Of a stretch of 64,000 nt of DNA, positions 7,124 through 16,137 are shown piece after piece. Source of the stretch: JAWXCE01 sp033764775 (GTDB lineage: Bacteria > Pseudomonadota > Alphaproteobacteria > Rhizobiales > Rhodomicrobiaceae); contig JANRIQ010000025.1 of NCBI GenBank assembly GCA_033764775.1, forward strand, positions 62,001-126,000. Reading direction: 5' to 3'. Under the pieces are notes generated by a model. That model saw only the letters and a program-made list of their open reading frames with translations. It had not been told where the DNA came from and did no database searches. Every line of letters begins with the position of its first letter. Position 1 is the first letter of the stretch. Both the position numbers and the translations under genes were made by a program.

Positions 7124-7699
7124 ATGGGGGCTAAATTACCTCCCAATCTAGAAAACATGCGAGACGTCGTAAGACAAGAAGCGCTGGACATCATTGAAGT
7201 CGCCGGTCACATCAAATGGTTTGACGCGTCAAAAGGGTTTGGCTTCATCGTGCCCGACGGCGGTCTGCCGGACATCTTGCTGCATGTGACCGTTCTGCGG
7301 CGCGACGGCTACCAGACCGCCTATGAAGGCGCGCGAATCGTGTGCGAGGTCCTTCGCCGCGATCGGGGGTTCCAGGCGTTGCGCATCATCGCCATGGACG
7401 AGAGCACTGCGGTGCATCCTTCGCAACTGCCGCAACGCACCCACGTGCAGGTGGTCGCCGAAAGCGATTGGCAGCGCGCCCAGGTGAAATGGTTCAACCG
7501 CACAAAAGGCTTCGGCTTTCTGACGCGCGGCGACGGCACGGAGGATATCTTCGTGCATATGGAGACCCTGCGCCGGTTCGGCTTCGCCGAGTTGCGTCCC
7601 CTTCAAACCGTGCTCGTGCGCTACGGCCACGGCTCGAAAGGGCTGATGGCCGCCGAGCTTCGCCCGGACGGCGCGCCGGGATTTCCGTCCTCCCACTGA
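7124..7699 (+). CDS. Double cold-shock-domain protein
   Basis: A 191-residue protein with two cold-shock domains, each carrying the RNP1-like K-G-F-G-F motif (K-W-F-D-A-S-K-G-F-G-F about residue 30 and K-W-F-N-R-T-K-G-F-G-F about residue 125). Such tandem CspA-family proteins are typical of alphaproteobacteria and bind single-stranded RNA and DNA as chaperones. I chose the ATG at 7124, preceded by a GGGGGA element. Upstream in-frame codons encode Arg/Lys-rich sequence unlike the family. A strong terminator follows 57 bases after the stop. Confidence 0.88.
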   Translation: MGAKLPPNLENMRDVVRQEALDIIEVAGHIKWFDASKGFGFIVPDGGLPDILLHVTVLRRDGYQTAYEGARIVCEVLRRDRGFQALRIIAMDESTAVHPSQLPQRTHVQVVAESDWQRAQVKWFNRTKGFGFLTRGDGTEDIFVHMETLRRFGFAELRPLQTVLVRYGHGSKGLMAAELRPDGAPGFPSSH

Positions 7700-7756
7700 G
7701 CAGGGCGCGGCCTGTCGACCGTCCCTGTGGAGACGCGCTGCGAACGTTACGAACGC

Positions 7757-7780
7757 AAGGCCGCCTTCGGGCGGCCTTTT
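7757..7780 (+). terminator. Intrinsic terminator after the cold-shock gene
   Basis: AAGGCCGCC pairs perfectly with GGCGGCCTT around a TTCG tetraloop and is followed by T residues. It lies downstream of the cold-shock gene. Confidence 0.85.
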
Positions 7781-7876
7781 CATTTTCACGATCGCGGCAA
7801 AGGGGACCCCTCGCGCTTGACAGGCGTTGCTCAAACCTTGCATGAGGTTCCGCGGGCGCTAGGCGAAAGGCTTGAT

Positions 7877-8821
7877 ATGACGCAAGTTTTGAGGTTCGGC
7901 CGGAGGATCGTCATCCGGTTCGCCGCGGCCATGGGCGTTTGCGCGGCCGTCGCCGGAGCTTGCCTCGCCGCCCAGCCGATCGAGCGGGTCGAGAGCCAAT
8001 ACAACCTCATCCTCATCTTTAAGCGCGCGTCCGAGTACATCATGACGTTCGGCTACAACAAGGCGCTCTACACCGAAACGGTGTTCGACGAGACCGACGA
8101 ACTCGCGCTGCCGGTGGACTACACCCGTCATATGACGCTGGCCATGGCTTATGCGGCGGGACCGGTGCGGCGCGTGCTCGAAATCGGCACCGGCGGCGGG
8201 CGGACAGCGTGGTATCTGCACAAGCTGTTCCCCAAGACCGAGGTGACCACGGTCGAACTCGACCCCGAGGTGGTGCGCCTCGCCAAGAAATACTTCCAGG
8301 TGCGCGAGGAGCCCGGCTTCCGCATCGTCACCGCCGACGGCCGGCTGGCGCTGACCCAGCAGCAAAGCGGCGTCGACGTCATTCTGGTCGACGCGTATCG
8401 CGGGCCGTTTGTGCCGTTTCACCTGCTCACCAAGGAGTTTTTCCAGGCGGCCAAAGCCAAGCTGCGGCCCGGCGGCGTGATGGCGCAGAATGTGGAGCCG
8501 TCCACCATGGTGTTCGACAGCGCCATCGCCACCATCAAATCCGTTTTCCAGAACGTGGACTTTTACCCCTCCAGCGGCAACGTGGTCATCGTCGCCTATG
8601 ATGGGCCAAAACTCACGCGCGACCAACTGGCCGCCCGCGCCGCCGCCCGCCAGGGCGAATGCCAATGCCGGTATGACCTGACGCAGCTTATCCGCGACCG
8701 CCGCGAGCCGGACGGCGGGCTGAAAGGCGACGTGCTGACCGACGACTTCGCCCCCGTTGAAACGTTAAAGGCCGTCGAGCGGCACAATCAGAAATGGGTC
8801 GATCCGGCGGTGTCGCAATGA
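7877..8821 (+). CDS. Spermidine-synthase-like methyltransferase-fold protein
   Basis: A 314-residue protein with a hydrophobic N-terminal segment (about residues 12-35), then a Rossmann-type domain. The nucleotide-binding loop is L-E-I-G-T-G-G-G-R-T, the acidic V-E-L-D follows, and V-D-A-Y occupies the catalytic loop position. This is the SpeE-like fold, often found fused to or beside a multi-spanning protein. Whether it makes polyamines is doubtful because the N-terminal membrane segment differs from cytosolic SpeE. Its stop overlaps the next start (ATGA), coupling it to the membrane partner. I took the ATG at 7877, preceded by an AGG-rich element. Confidence 0.72.
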   Translation: MTQVLRFGRRIVIRFAAAMGVCAAVAGACLAAQPIERVESQYNLILIFKRASEYIMTFGYNKALYTETVFDETDELALPVDYTRHMTLAMAYAAGPVRRVLEIGTGGGRTAWYLHKLFPKTEVTTVELDPEVVRLAKKYFQVREEPGFRIVTADGRLALTQQQSGVDVILVDAYRGPFVPFHLLTKEFFQAAKAKLRPGGVMAQNVEPSTMVFDSAIATIKSVFQNVDFYPSSGNVVIVAYDGPKLTRDQLAARAAARQGECQCRYDLTQLIRDRREPDGGLKGDVLTDDFAPVETLKAVERHNQKWVDPAVSQ

Positions 8822-9411
8822 TCGTCTGGATCGTCTACGCCGCAGCCTTCGTGGTCGGAGCCAACATCATGGGCTTCGAGATGCTCGGCACGCGCTACCT
8901 GTTCCCCTATTTCGGCGGCGGCATCAACACGTGGGCGAGCCTAATCTCGGTGGTCTTGCTGGCGCTGATGGCGGGATATTATCTCGGCGGCTACATCGTC
9001 GACCGGGTCGACCGCCAGCGCGGCGTGTGGGCGCCTCTGTTCATCGCTGGCGCATATTTCATCGCCTTCCCCTATTTCGCCGACCCGACGCTGAACGCGA
9101 TCATGGCGGCGCAAGGAGCCTCCCTCGGGGCCAGCCTGCTCGGATCGGCGCTCGTGTGTTTCGTGCCGCTGACCGCGCTCGGCATGTTCACGCCGTGGAG
9201 CGTAAAGCTCGTCGTGAAGCGCATGGACACAGTCGGTCAGGCCACAGGGCTGCTCTACGCCATCTCCACGCTCGGCAACGTGTTCGGCATCCTGTTCACC
9301 ACCTATGTGCTGATGCCGTCCATCGGCTCGCGGGATCTCACTCAGATTTTCGGGCTGGTCGCCATCGCGGTCGGCGTGCTGTTCATCTGGCTCGAGCGGC
9401 GCCGTGCGTAA
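8818..9411 (+). CDS. Multi-spanning membrane partner of spermidine-synthase-like protein
   Basis: A 197-residue protein with about six hydrophobic segments. It resembles the membrane domain fused to SpeE-like domains in many bacteria (conserved-looking E-M-L-G-T-R-Y-L-F-P-Y-F-G and G-Y-Y-L-G-G). Here that domain is a separate gene placed after the enzyme-like one, with a 4-base overlap. The pair probably forms one complex in the membrane. Substrate unknown. Confidence 0.7.
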   Translation: MIVWIVYAAAFVVGANIMGFEMLGTRYLFPYFGGGINTWASLISVVLLALMAGYYLGGYIVDRVDRQRGVWAPLFIAGAYFIAFPYFADPTLNAIMAAQGASLGASLLGSALVCFVPLTALGMFTPWSVKLVVKRMDTVGQATGLLYAISTLGNVFGILFTTYVLMPSIGSRDLTQIFGLVAIAVGVLFIWLERRRA

Positions 9412-10312
9412 GTGTCTGGCGTTTCTAGCCGCCCTCGCGATGGTTCCCTGCGCGCACGCCGCCGATGGCCCGCTGTTGACCGGCCTGCAGTATCCCGAGG
9501 GCGTGCTCGTCCACCGCGGCGTCGTCTATTTCGCTGAGATGGACGCCGATCGCATCATGGCCTCCGCCGACGGCGAAACCTTCCGCGAGGCGTGGCGCGA
9601 GGACGGCTGCGGCCCCACCAGCCTTGCGCCGCTCGCCGAGGCTCGCTTCCTCATCACCTGCCATATGGGCGGCGGCTTGCGCTTGTGGGACGCGGCCGCA
9701 AACGCCACAATACGCGCGCCTGAGCCTGACGCCGCTCCCGTCATGCGCGGCAACGACAGCGTTTCGGACGGGGCGGGCGGCGCGTTCTTTAGCGATTCGG
9801 GCGAGTTCGCGCCGGATGCGGCGCGCGTGGGCCGCGTTATGCATTACTCTGCGGCCGGCTATCGCACCGTCGCCTCGGGCCTCGCCTACGCCAACGGCGT
9901 CGCCTATGACGCGGCGACGGACGCGCTCTATGTCTCGGAGCATCTGGGCCGGCGCATCCTGCGCATCGCGCATCCGCTCGACGCGTCGCGGCGAAAGGTC
10001 GAAACGTTCTGGGACTACGCGCAAAAGCCCTGCGCCGAAGCAGGCGCCAAGCGCTGGCTTTTCGGCCCGGACGGGCTTGAGCTGCGCCCCGGCGGCGGCC
10101 TGTTCGTCGCGATTTACGGCGGCGAGGCGGTCTATGAACTGGACGCGGCGGGCGGTTGCGCGGCCGTGCGGCGGCTGCCAGCGGTTCTCGTCACGAGCAG
10201 CGCGGCGGACGAGGCGCGCGGCGCGTTGTGGATCGTCAGCCCTGGCCTCATCTCCGACCCGCGCCACGGCGGACTGTTTCGGCAACCTCTGCGCCGCGCG
10301 GAACCGCAATAG
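9404..10312 (+). CDS. Periplasmic SMP-30/gluconolactonase-like beta-propeller protein
   Basis: A 302-residue protein with a cleavable-looking signal peptide (A-H-A-A-D near residue 20) and repeated beta-blade patterns such as Y-P-E-G-V, G-N-D, Y-A-N-G-V-A-Y-D and F-G-P-D-G-L-E-L. These are typical of the SMP-30/gluconolaconase/LRE-like group. It starts with GTG at 9404, overlapping the previous gene by 8 bases, so it is likely co-translated with the spermidine-synthase-like pair. The reaction is not predictable from sequence. Confidence 0.7.
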   Translation: MRKCLAFLAALAMVPCAHAADGPLLTGLQYPEGVLVHRGVVYFAEMDADRIMASADGETFREAWREDGCGPTSLAPLAEARFLITCHMGGGLRLWDAAANATIRAPEPDAAPVMRGNDSVSDGAGGAFFSDSGEFAPDAARVGRVMHYSAAGYRTVASGLAYANGVAYDAATDALYVSEHLGRRILRIAHPLDASRRKVETFWDYAQKPCAEAGAKRWLFGPDGLELRPGGGLFVAIYGGEAVYELDAAGGCAAVRRLPAVLVTSSAADEARGALWIVSPGLISDPRHGGLFRQPLRRAEPQ

Positions 10313-10384
10313 CGGACGCGGGGCCGCTTCCAATTTCGCCGCGATGTGGCTATGGTCATGCGTCGCGGCGTCTACGCCGCGCGC

Positions 10385-10461
<77 letters not shown>

Positions 10462-10514
10462 TTTTCAGCCTCCGCCGGCGGATCGAAGCCGGGCAGGCGA
10501 ACGTATACTGCCCC

Positions 10515-11720
10515 ATGACCGCACCGTTCCCTTTAACGCCCACGCGCGACGCCGGCCTTGCCCGCCTCGCCGAGTTTCTGCCCAACGCCGGCCGCGCCTA
10601 CGCCGCCCGCCGCAACTACGATTACGGGCCGGACAACCGCGCCAACATCTCGCTGCTCTCGCCCTATCTGCGGCGCCGGCTCATCACCGAGGCGGAGACG
10701 GTGGACGCCGTGCTGGGGGCGCACAGCTTCGACGCGGCCGAGAAATTCGTTCAGGAGGTGTGCTGGCGCACCTATTGGAAAGGCTGGCTCGAAGCGCGCC
10801 CGCAAGTCTGGAGCGCCTATGGGTCGAGCCTGCGCGCCCTCAACGCCGAGCTTGAATGCGACCGGGCCTTTCGCAAGCGCTATGACGCGGCGGTCGCGGG
10901 AGCGACAGGCGTCGAGCCGTTCGACGCCTTCGCGCATGAGCTTGTGGAGACCGGCTACCTGCACAACCACGCGCGCATGTGGTTCGCCAGCCTGTGGACG
11001 CACACGCTTGGCCTGCCCTGGGAACTGGGCGCGGACTTCTTCTTCCGCCATCTGATCGACGCCGACCCCGCCTCGAACACGCTCTCCTGGCGCTGGGTCG
11101 TGGGTCTGCAAACCGCCGGCAAAACCTATCTGGCGCGCGCCGACAACATCGAGAAATACACCGCTGGGCGCTTCCGACCGCGTGGCCTGGCGAGCGACGC
11201 GCCCCCGCCGCCCGCTCCGAACCATCCGCCCGCCATGGCCGCGCCCCAGCCGAGGCCGCTGACGCCGGGCCGCGTGGCGCTCATCCTGCATGAGGATGAT
11301 CTGCACGCGGAAAGTTTGCGGCTAGAGGGGGTGGAGGTCGCCGCCGTCGTCGCGCTCGACAACGCGGACGCCTATGAGCGCCGCGCCGAGGCGGCGTCGC
11401 GCTTCACGGAGCTTGCGTTGCAGGATGGGCTGGCGCGGGCGCGTCGCGTCTTCGGGTGCGAGGGGGCGATGCTCGATCGGCGGGCTGTCGCGCGATGGTT
11501 GACCGATCGCGGGTTGTCCGCCGCCGTTGCGGCTTACGCGCCCGTCGGCCCCGCGCGCGACGCGCTGGACGCCGTGCGCGCCGAGCTTGGCGCAGGCGGC
11601 GGCAGGCTTGAACTGGTCCTGCGCCCTTGGGACGCTGCGTTCTGGCCGCACGCCACGCGAGGATTTTTCCAGCTCAAGGATAAAATCCCGCAGACGCTCG
11701 CCCGCCTCAGGGCGGCTTAA
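10515..11720 (+). CDS. Photolyase/cryptochrome-related FAD-binding protein with inverted domain order
   Basis: A 401-residue protein. Residues about 60-225 carry the FAD-binding helical domain of the photolyase/cryptochrome family (T-G-Y-L-H-N-H-A-R-M-W-F-A-S and D-A-D-P-A-S-N-T-L-S-W-R-W-V-V-G). The C-terminal about 150 residues, after a Pro-rich linker, look like an alpha/beta Rossmann-type domain resembling the antenna-binding domain, which normally comes first. It could be a DNA repair enzyme, a light sensor or neither. It overlaps the convergent PNPOx-like gene by 4 bases. Confidence 0.7.
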   Translation: MTAPFPLTPTRDAGLARLAEFLPNAGRAYAARRNYDYGPDNRANISLLSPYLRRRLITEAETVDAVLGAHSFDAAEKFVQEVCWRTYWKGWLEARPQVWSAYGSSLRALNAELECDRAFRKRYDAAVAGATGVEPFDAFAHELVETGYLHNHARMWFASLWTHTLGLPWELGADFFFRHLIDADPASNTLSWRWVVGLQTAGKTYLARADNIEKYTAGRFRPRGLASDAPPPPAPNHPPAMAAPQPRPLTPGRVALILHEDDLHAESLRLEGVEVAAVVALDNADAYERRAEAASRFTELALQDGLARARRVFGCEGAMLDRRAVARWLTDRGLSAAVAAYAPVGPARDALDAVRAELGAGGGRLELVLRPWDAAFWPHATRGFFQLKDKIPQTLARLRAA

Positions 11721-12316
11721 GGGCCGAGCCAGCGCGCCTGGAGGGCGCCGGCCTCATCCCACGCGAAAGCCGCCCGCCGGTGCCCCCGCGCAGCCAGATA
11801 GAGCCACTCCATGTCGGTGAAACGGACAACGACCACCGCGAAATTGGCGAAAGCCGCGTCATCGAGCAGGGGGTCGCGCGCGGCGTCGTCCGGCGTCTCG
11901 ACAGCGGCGCCGGGGGCCACGGCCTGCGCATAGCACATGCGGCTCATGGCGCGCGAGGCGGCCCAGGCGGCTTCGGCGATCGCATCCTGCGAATGCAGGT
12001 CAGCCGCGCCGCGAAAGCGGAGTTGCAGCTTGCGCCCGGCGTCGTATCCGTGGACGGAGACGCGCGCCTCGGCCCGCAGTTCCGTCCATTTGCGCGAGCG
12101 GACGTCGGTGTGGAACCGCAGCGTTCGCGAGCCGCTCTCGAAGCCGCGCAGCACCACGGTGCGCAGGGCCGGCGCGCCGTCGAGGCCGATGGTGGCGACG
12201 CACGGCGTGTGAAAGGGCGAGCGACGATCGGCGACGGCCGCCGTCATTTGCCCCATGGCGAAACCAAGCGCGGCCGTGAGATCGTTATAGTAGGGCGGGG
12301 GAACATGAGAGCTCAT
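11717..12316 (-). CDS. Pyridoxamine 5'-phosphate oxidase-family flavoprotein
   Basis: A 199-residue split-barrel FMN-binding protein. Its N-terminal half shows the family pattern V-A-T-I-G-L-D-G-A-P-A-L-R-T-V-V-L-R-G, then R-F-H-T-D-x-R-S-R-K, a typical FMN phosphate-binding stretch. The C-terminus ends M-E-W-L-Y-L-A-x-x-G-H-R-R-A. It belongs to the PNPOx-like superfamily rather than clearly to PdxH, so the substrate is uncertain. Convergent with the photolyase-related gene. Confidence 0.8.
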   Translation of the reverse strand: MSSHVPPPYYNDLTAALGFAMGQMTAAVADRRSPFHTPCVATIGLDGAPALRTVVLRGFESGSRTLRFHTDVRSRKWTELRAEARVSVHGYDAGRKLQLRFRGAADLHSQDAIAEAAWAASRAMSRMCYAQAVAPGAAVETPDDAARDPLLDDAAFANFAVVVVRFTDMEWLYLAARGHRRAAFAWDEAGALQARWLGP

Positions 12317-12437
12317 GCAGCGGTTTTAACGCGACGCGGCGCGCACGGCCAAGAAAAAGGTCGCGCCGACTGGCGCCGGCCCGCTCGCTTGGCTATGTTG
12401 CGTGGGTCCCGGGGTGGACAAAGGCAGGAGCATGGTC

Positions 12438-13622
12438 ATGGTTGACGTCATTTTCGCTGGCGGAGGTCTGGCCAACACGCTTGCGGCCTACCGGTTGAAA
12501 ACTCTGCGGCCGGAGGTCAGCTTTCTGCTCTTGGAGAAGGGCGGCGCGCTGGGCGGCAATCACACCTGGTCGTTCCACGGCGCCGATCTCGACCCAGCCG
12601 AATACGCCTGGATGAAGCCGTTCGTCGCGCACTCCTGGCCGCGGCAGGAGGTGCGATTTCCAGCCCATTCGCGCGTCCTGGAGACAAGCTACAACACGGT
12701 GTTCTCCGAGCGCCTGCATTCCGTCGCAGCGCCTGTCATTGCAGAGAACGCAATTTTTCACGCGGACATCGTCAGCGTGGCGCCGGGCTCGGTGCGGCTG
12801 GCGGACGGGCGCGAGTTCCAGGGCGCCTGTGTGGTGGATGGCCGGGGCGCGCTGAAGGAGGCGCCGCTCGCGGTCGGTTATCAGAAATTTTTAGGCCTGG
12901 AGGTGCGGACGGCCGAACCGCACGGACAAGACCACCCGATCATCATGGACGCGACGGTGCCGCAGACGGACGGCTACCGGTTCATCTACACGCTGCCCTT
13001 CGCGCCGGATCGCCTGCTCATCGAGGACACCTATTACAGCGACACGCCCGCGCTCGACGCGCCGACGCTGCGGCGCGAATGCGAGACTTACGCCGCCGGG
13101 CGCGGCTGGCGCATCGCCGAGGTCATCCGCGAGGAGGTCGGCGTGCTGCCCATCGTGCTAGCCGGCGACATTGACGCGTTCTGGGCGGCGCCCGCGCCGG
13201 GGCGTCCGCGTTCGGGCTTGCGCGCCGCTCTGTTCCACCCGACGACAAGCTATTCGCTTCCCAGCGCCGTGCGTCTGGCCGACGCGCTCGCCCGCCTTCG
13301 CTCGTTCGACGAAGCGGGCGTCCACGCCTACATCCAGGCGACGTCGAAGAGCCATTGGCGCGAGACCGCATTCTACCGCATGCTCAACCGCATGCTGTTC
13401 ATGGCCGCCGACCCTGCCGAGCGCTACGTGATCTTCGAGCGCTTCTACAAGCTGTCGCAGCCTCTCATCGAGCGATTCTACGCCGGGCGCACGACTTTGC
13501 CGGACCAGTTGCGCATTCTCGTCGGACGCCCGCCTGTGTCTATCCTGCGCGCCACGCGCAGCCTTGACGAAAGCGGCGCCTGGACATTCGCCGCGAAGCA
13601 CCGCGCCGGCGCTGCAATCTGA
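12438..13622 (+). CDS. crtY: Lycopene beta-cyclase
   Basis: A 394-residue flavoprotein of the CrtY family that forms beta-ionone rings at the ends of lycopene. The N-terminus has the dinucleotide-binding motif A-G-G-G-L-A-N-T-L-A, then L-E-K and G-G-N-H-T-W-S-F, a hallmark of bacterial CrtY. Y-R-F-I-Y-T-L-P and E-D-T-Y-Y-S-D also match the family. I chose the ATG at 12438 because AGGAG lies 7 bases before it; the ATG at 12432 is too close. crtB follows 11 bases after the stop, so the two form an operon. No phytoene desaturase is in the window. Confidence 0.93.
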   Translation: MVDVIFAGGGLANTLAAYRLKTLRPEVSFLLLEKGGALGGNHTWSFHGADLDPAEYAWMKPFVAHSWPRQEVRFPAHSRVLETSYNTVFSERLHSVAAPVIAENAIFHADIVSVAPGSVRLADGREFQGACVVDGRGALKEAPLAVGYQKFLGLEVRTAEPHGQDHPIIMDATVPQTDGYRFIYTLPFAPDRLLIEDTYYSDTPALDAPTLRRECETYAAGRGWRIAEVIREEVGVLPIVLAGDIDAFWAAPAPGRPRSGLRAALFHPTTSYSLPSAVRLADALARLRSFDEAGVHAYIQATSKSHWRETAFYRMLNRMLFMAADPAERYVIFERFYKLSQPLIERFYAGRTTLPDQLRILVGRPPVSILRATRSLDESGAWTFAAKHRAGAAI

Positions 13623-13633
13623 GGAGACCGGGG

Positions 13634-14584
13634 TTGGACGCCATCGTCAAACACAGCCGGGAGATGACCGAGAAAGGCTCGAAAAGCTTCGCGGCCGCCG
13701 CGCGCCTTTTGCCGCAAAGCGTGCGCGATCAAGCCTACATGCTCTACGCCTGGTGCCGCCACTGCGACGACGTGATCGACGGGCAGGAACTGGGCTTCGC
13801 CGCGCCCGCGCCCGCCGAGGAGCCGCCCGCCGAGCGGCTGGCGGCGCTGACCCGGGAGACCGAGCGCGCCATTCGCGGCGATGCTGAGAAGCCTGTGTTC
13901 ATCGCGCTGCAGCGGGTGCTGACCGCCAACGACATTCCCGCGCGCCGCCCGCTCGAACTGCTGCGCGGGTTTGAGATGGACGTGGCGGGACGGCGCTATC
14001 GCACCGTCGAGGATACGCTCAGCTACTCCTACCACGTCGCCGGGGTGGTCGGCGTGATGATGGCGATGATCATGGGCGCACGCGATCGCGACACGCTGAA
14101 CCGCGCCTCCGACCTCGGCATCGCGTTCCAGCTCACCAACATCTGCCGGGATGTGATGGACGACGCCGCCGTGGGCCGCGTGTATCTGCCCGAGGACTGG
14201 CTGTCGGCCGCGGGCGCGCCGCCGCACGACATCGCCGCGCCGCGCCATCGTGCGGCGGTGGCCGAGGTCGCCGCGCGGCTGCTCCAGACGGCCGAAGGCT
14301 ATTACGCATCCGCCAAGGTCGGCCTCACGCGGCTCAATTTCAGGCCCGCGCTCGCCATCGCCGCAGCGCGGGGCGTTTACCGCGAGATCGGCGTGGCGGT
14401 GAAAAGCCGGGGCGCCGACGCTTGGGACACGCGCACAATCATCTCCAAAGGCCGCAAGAAGGCGCTGGTCGCGTCGGCGTTTTTCACCGCGCTCGAAGCG
14501 CACAGCCTCGGGCGTCTGCGCCGGGCCGCGCCGCGCGATGGGTTGTGGACGCATCCCGGCCTTGATCAGGAGCTGTTCGCCTGA
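13634..14584 (+). CDS. crtB: Phytoene synthase
   Basis: A 316-residue prenyltransferase joining two geranylgeranyl diphosphates to phytoene. It carries both Asp-rich motifs: D-D-V-I-D (about residue 47) and N-I-C-R-D-V-M-D-D-A (about 173), plus V-Y-L-P-E-D. The start is TTG, preceded at good spacing by GAGGAG, which itself overlaps the crtY stop, suggesting coupled translation. Confidence 0.93.
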   Translation: MDAIVKHSREMTEKGSKSFAAAARLLPQSVRDQAYMLYAWCRHCDDVIDGQELGFAAPAPAEEPPAERLAALTRETERAIRGDAEKPVFIALQRVLTANDIPARRPLELLRGFEMDVAGRRYRTVEDTLSYSYHVAGVVGVMMAMIMGARDRDTLNRASDLGIAFQLTNICRDVMDDAAVGRVYLPEDWLSAAGAPPHDIAAPRHRAAVAEVAARLLQTAEGYYASAKVGLTRLNFRPALAIAAARGVYREIGVAVKSRGADAWDTRTIISKGRKKALVASAFFTALEAHSLGRLRRAAPRDGLWTHPGLDQELFA

Positions 14585-14605
14585 GGAGGGCGGGCGCGCC
14601 GCGCT

Positions 14606-15418
14606 TCAGGCGTCGCTCAAGGTTGTGCGGATAGGAATGGGCTTCAGCGGCAGTTCCGGGGCGGGCGGCGGGTTCGAGCCGGCGAGCGCCTCGTGCATCA
14701 GCCGCGCCGAGGCGGTTTCGATGCTTCCCTGTAAACGCCTCAGAAACTCTCGCCGAGGCAGGCCGGGCGGGATGGGATCCAGGATCTCCACGACGATCTC
14801 GCCAGGGTGTCGCAGAATGGAGCGCCGCGGCCAGAACAGCCCGGAGTTCAGCGCAATGGGTGCGCAGGGCAGGCCCAGCTCCTCGTAAAGCATCACCACG
14901 CCGGGGAAATATTGCGGCGGCGCGCCGGGCTCGCGGCGGGTGCCCTCGGGAAAAATGACGATCTCCCGCCCTCGCGCGGCGCGATCCTTGGCCTCGCGCA
15001 GCATGGCGCGCAGGGCCGACGGGCCCGCCTCGCGCTTCACCGGGATCATGCCGAACTTGCGCGAGAACCAGCCGTAAAGCGGGATGGACATCAGCTCGTG
15101 CTTCATCACCATCGCCGGGTCGCGCAGGAGCGGGATGAGGGCGAAGGTGTCCCACGCCGCTTGATGCTTGGCGGCGACGAGCGCCGCGCCGGGGGGCAGT
15201 TTATCGAGGCCGCGCACCGTCATGCGCACGCCGCAGATCACGCGCAGCCACCACACCGAGGCCAGGCCATGCGCCTTAAGGCCTGCCATGGCCCAGCGCC
15301 GCGGACCTAAGAGCAGCGGGCTGCCGATGATGAGGAACACGGCGGTGTTGACGTAAAACACGACCAGAAAGATCGCGGAGCGAAGTTTGAGGGCGAGGCT
15401 GGCCTTACGGTTTTGCAT
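14606..15418 (-). CDS. 1-acyl-sn-glycerol-3-phosphate acyltransferase-like protein (PlsC family)
   Basis: A 270-residue membrane acyltransferase. The PlsC landmarks are present: H-x4-D (K-H-Q-A-A-W-D-T, about residue 85) and F-P-E-G-T-R (about 155), with an N-terminal membrane helix. Such enzymes acylate lysophosphatidic acid. The ATG at 15418 has CAGGAG nine bases upstream and overlaps the end of the ydcF-like gene by 14 bases. It is the last gene of a ftsE-ftsX-ydcF-plsC run. Confidence 0.85.
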   Translation of the reverse strand: MQNRKASLALKLRSAIFLVVFYVNTAVFLIIGSPLLLGPRRWAMAGLKAHGLASVWWLRVICGVRMTVRGLDKLPPGAALVAAKHQAAWDTFALIPLLRDPAMVMKHELMSIPLYGWFSRKFGMIPVKREAGPSALRAMLREAKDRAARGREIVIFPEGTRREPGAPPQYFPGVVMLYEELGLPCAPIALNSGLFWPRRSILRHPGEIVVEILDPIPPGLPRREFLRRLQGSIETASARLMHEALAGSNPPPAPELPLKPIPIRTTLSDA

Positions 15419-16076
15419 GGGCCGAAGCTCCTGCGTCATCGGGGAAGACCCGATCGGCGGCGTATCGCGCCAGCGATGGGAACAGCTTCAAATACTCCGC
15501 CAGCATAAGCCGTAGGCTCGGCGGATGGCTCCACCACCTCTCCGTGTCGAAATTGGGGGAACGCACCGGATAGGGAATGAGGACGGCGTCCGGCAGCACG
15601 CGGCGCAGCTCCATGAGACTGCGCGGCATGTGATAGATTGAGGTGACGACGATCAGCGAGCGAAAGCCGCGCCTACGCGCCCAGGCGGCGGTTTCATACG
15701 CGTTGCCGGCGGTGTCGAGCGCGTTCTTGTCTAGGTCGATGCAGCAGCGGAAGAGCGCGGCGTTCTGCGGGTTGAGGCGGATGAGGTGGAAGCGGCTGGT
15801 TGACGGATGGACGCCGGAGATGAGCAGCCGTTTGCCGTAGGCGCGCGACAGCAGGCCGACGGCGACGGAAACCCGCGACTCCCCACCCGTCAGCGCCACA
15901 ATGCCGTCTGCGGGGCGCAAGGCCGACGCTTGGCGCTCGGCGGCGCGCTCTACGACCCCCGTGAACACCAGGAAGCCGACAACGAACGCGCCCGCCAGCG
16001 CTCCGGCGAGCTTCGCGGCCAGAACCAAAACGCCTCTCGCCCGTCGCCGGGCGTCGTGATCTCTCCGGTCGTCCAT
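15405..16076 (-). CDS. YdcF/SanA-like (DUF218) membrane protein
   Basis: A 223-residue protein with one N-terminal membrane segment (about residues 15-40), then a DUF218 domain: I-V-A-L-T-G-G-E-S-R-V, L-L-I-S-G-V-H, N-A-Y-E-T-A and V-V-T-S-I-Y-H-M-P-R-S. Family members act in envelope biogenesis and vancomycin barrier function, exact chemistry unknown. It lies between ftsX and the plsC-like gene on the same strand. The start at 16076 is preferred over 16118 because the extra N-terminal residues look non-native. Confidence 0.78.
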   Translation of the reverse strand: MDDRRDHDARRRARGVLVLAAKLAGALAGAFVVGFLVFTGVVERAAERQASALRPADGIVALTGGESRVSVAVGLLSRAYGKRLLISGVHPSTSRFHLIRLNPQNAALFRCCIDLDKNALDTAGNAYETAAWARRRGFRSLIVVTSIYHMPRSLMELRRVLPDAVLIPYPVRSPNFDTERWWSHPPSLRLMLAEYLKLFPSLARYAADRVFPDDAGASAHAKP

Positions 16077-16137
16077 GAAACCTGCACTCGTCGCATCGCG
16101 GCGAAGCGCCCTCCCCATCGGCGTCTTGCGCGGCGCG

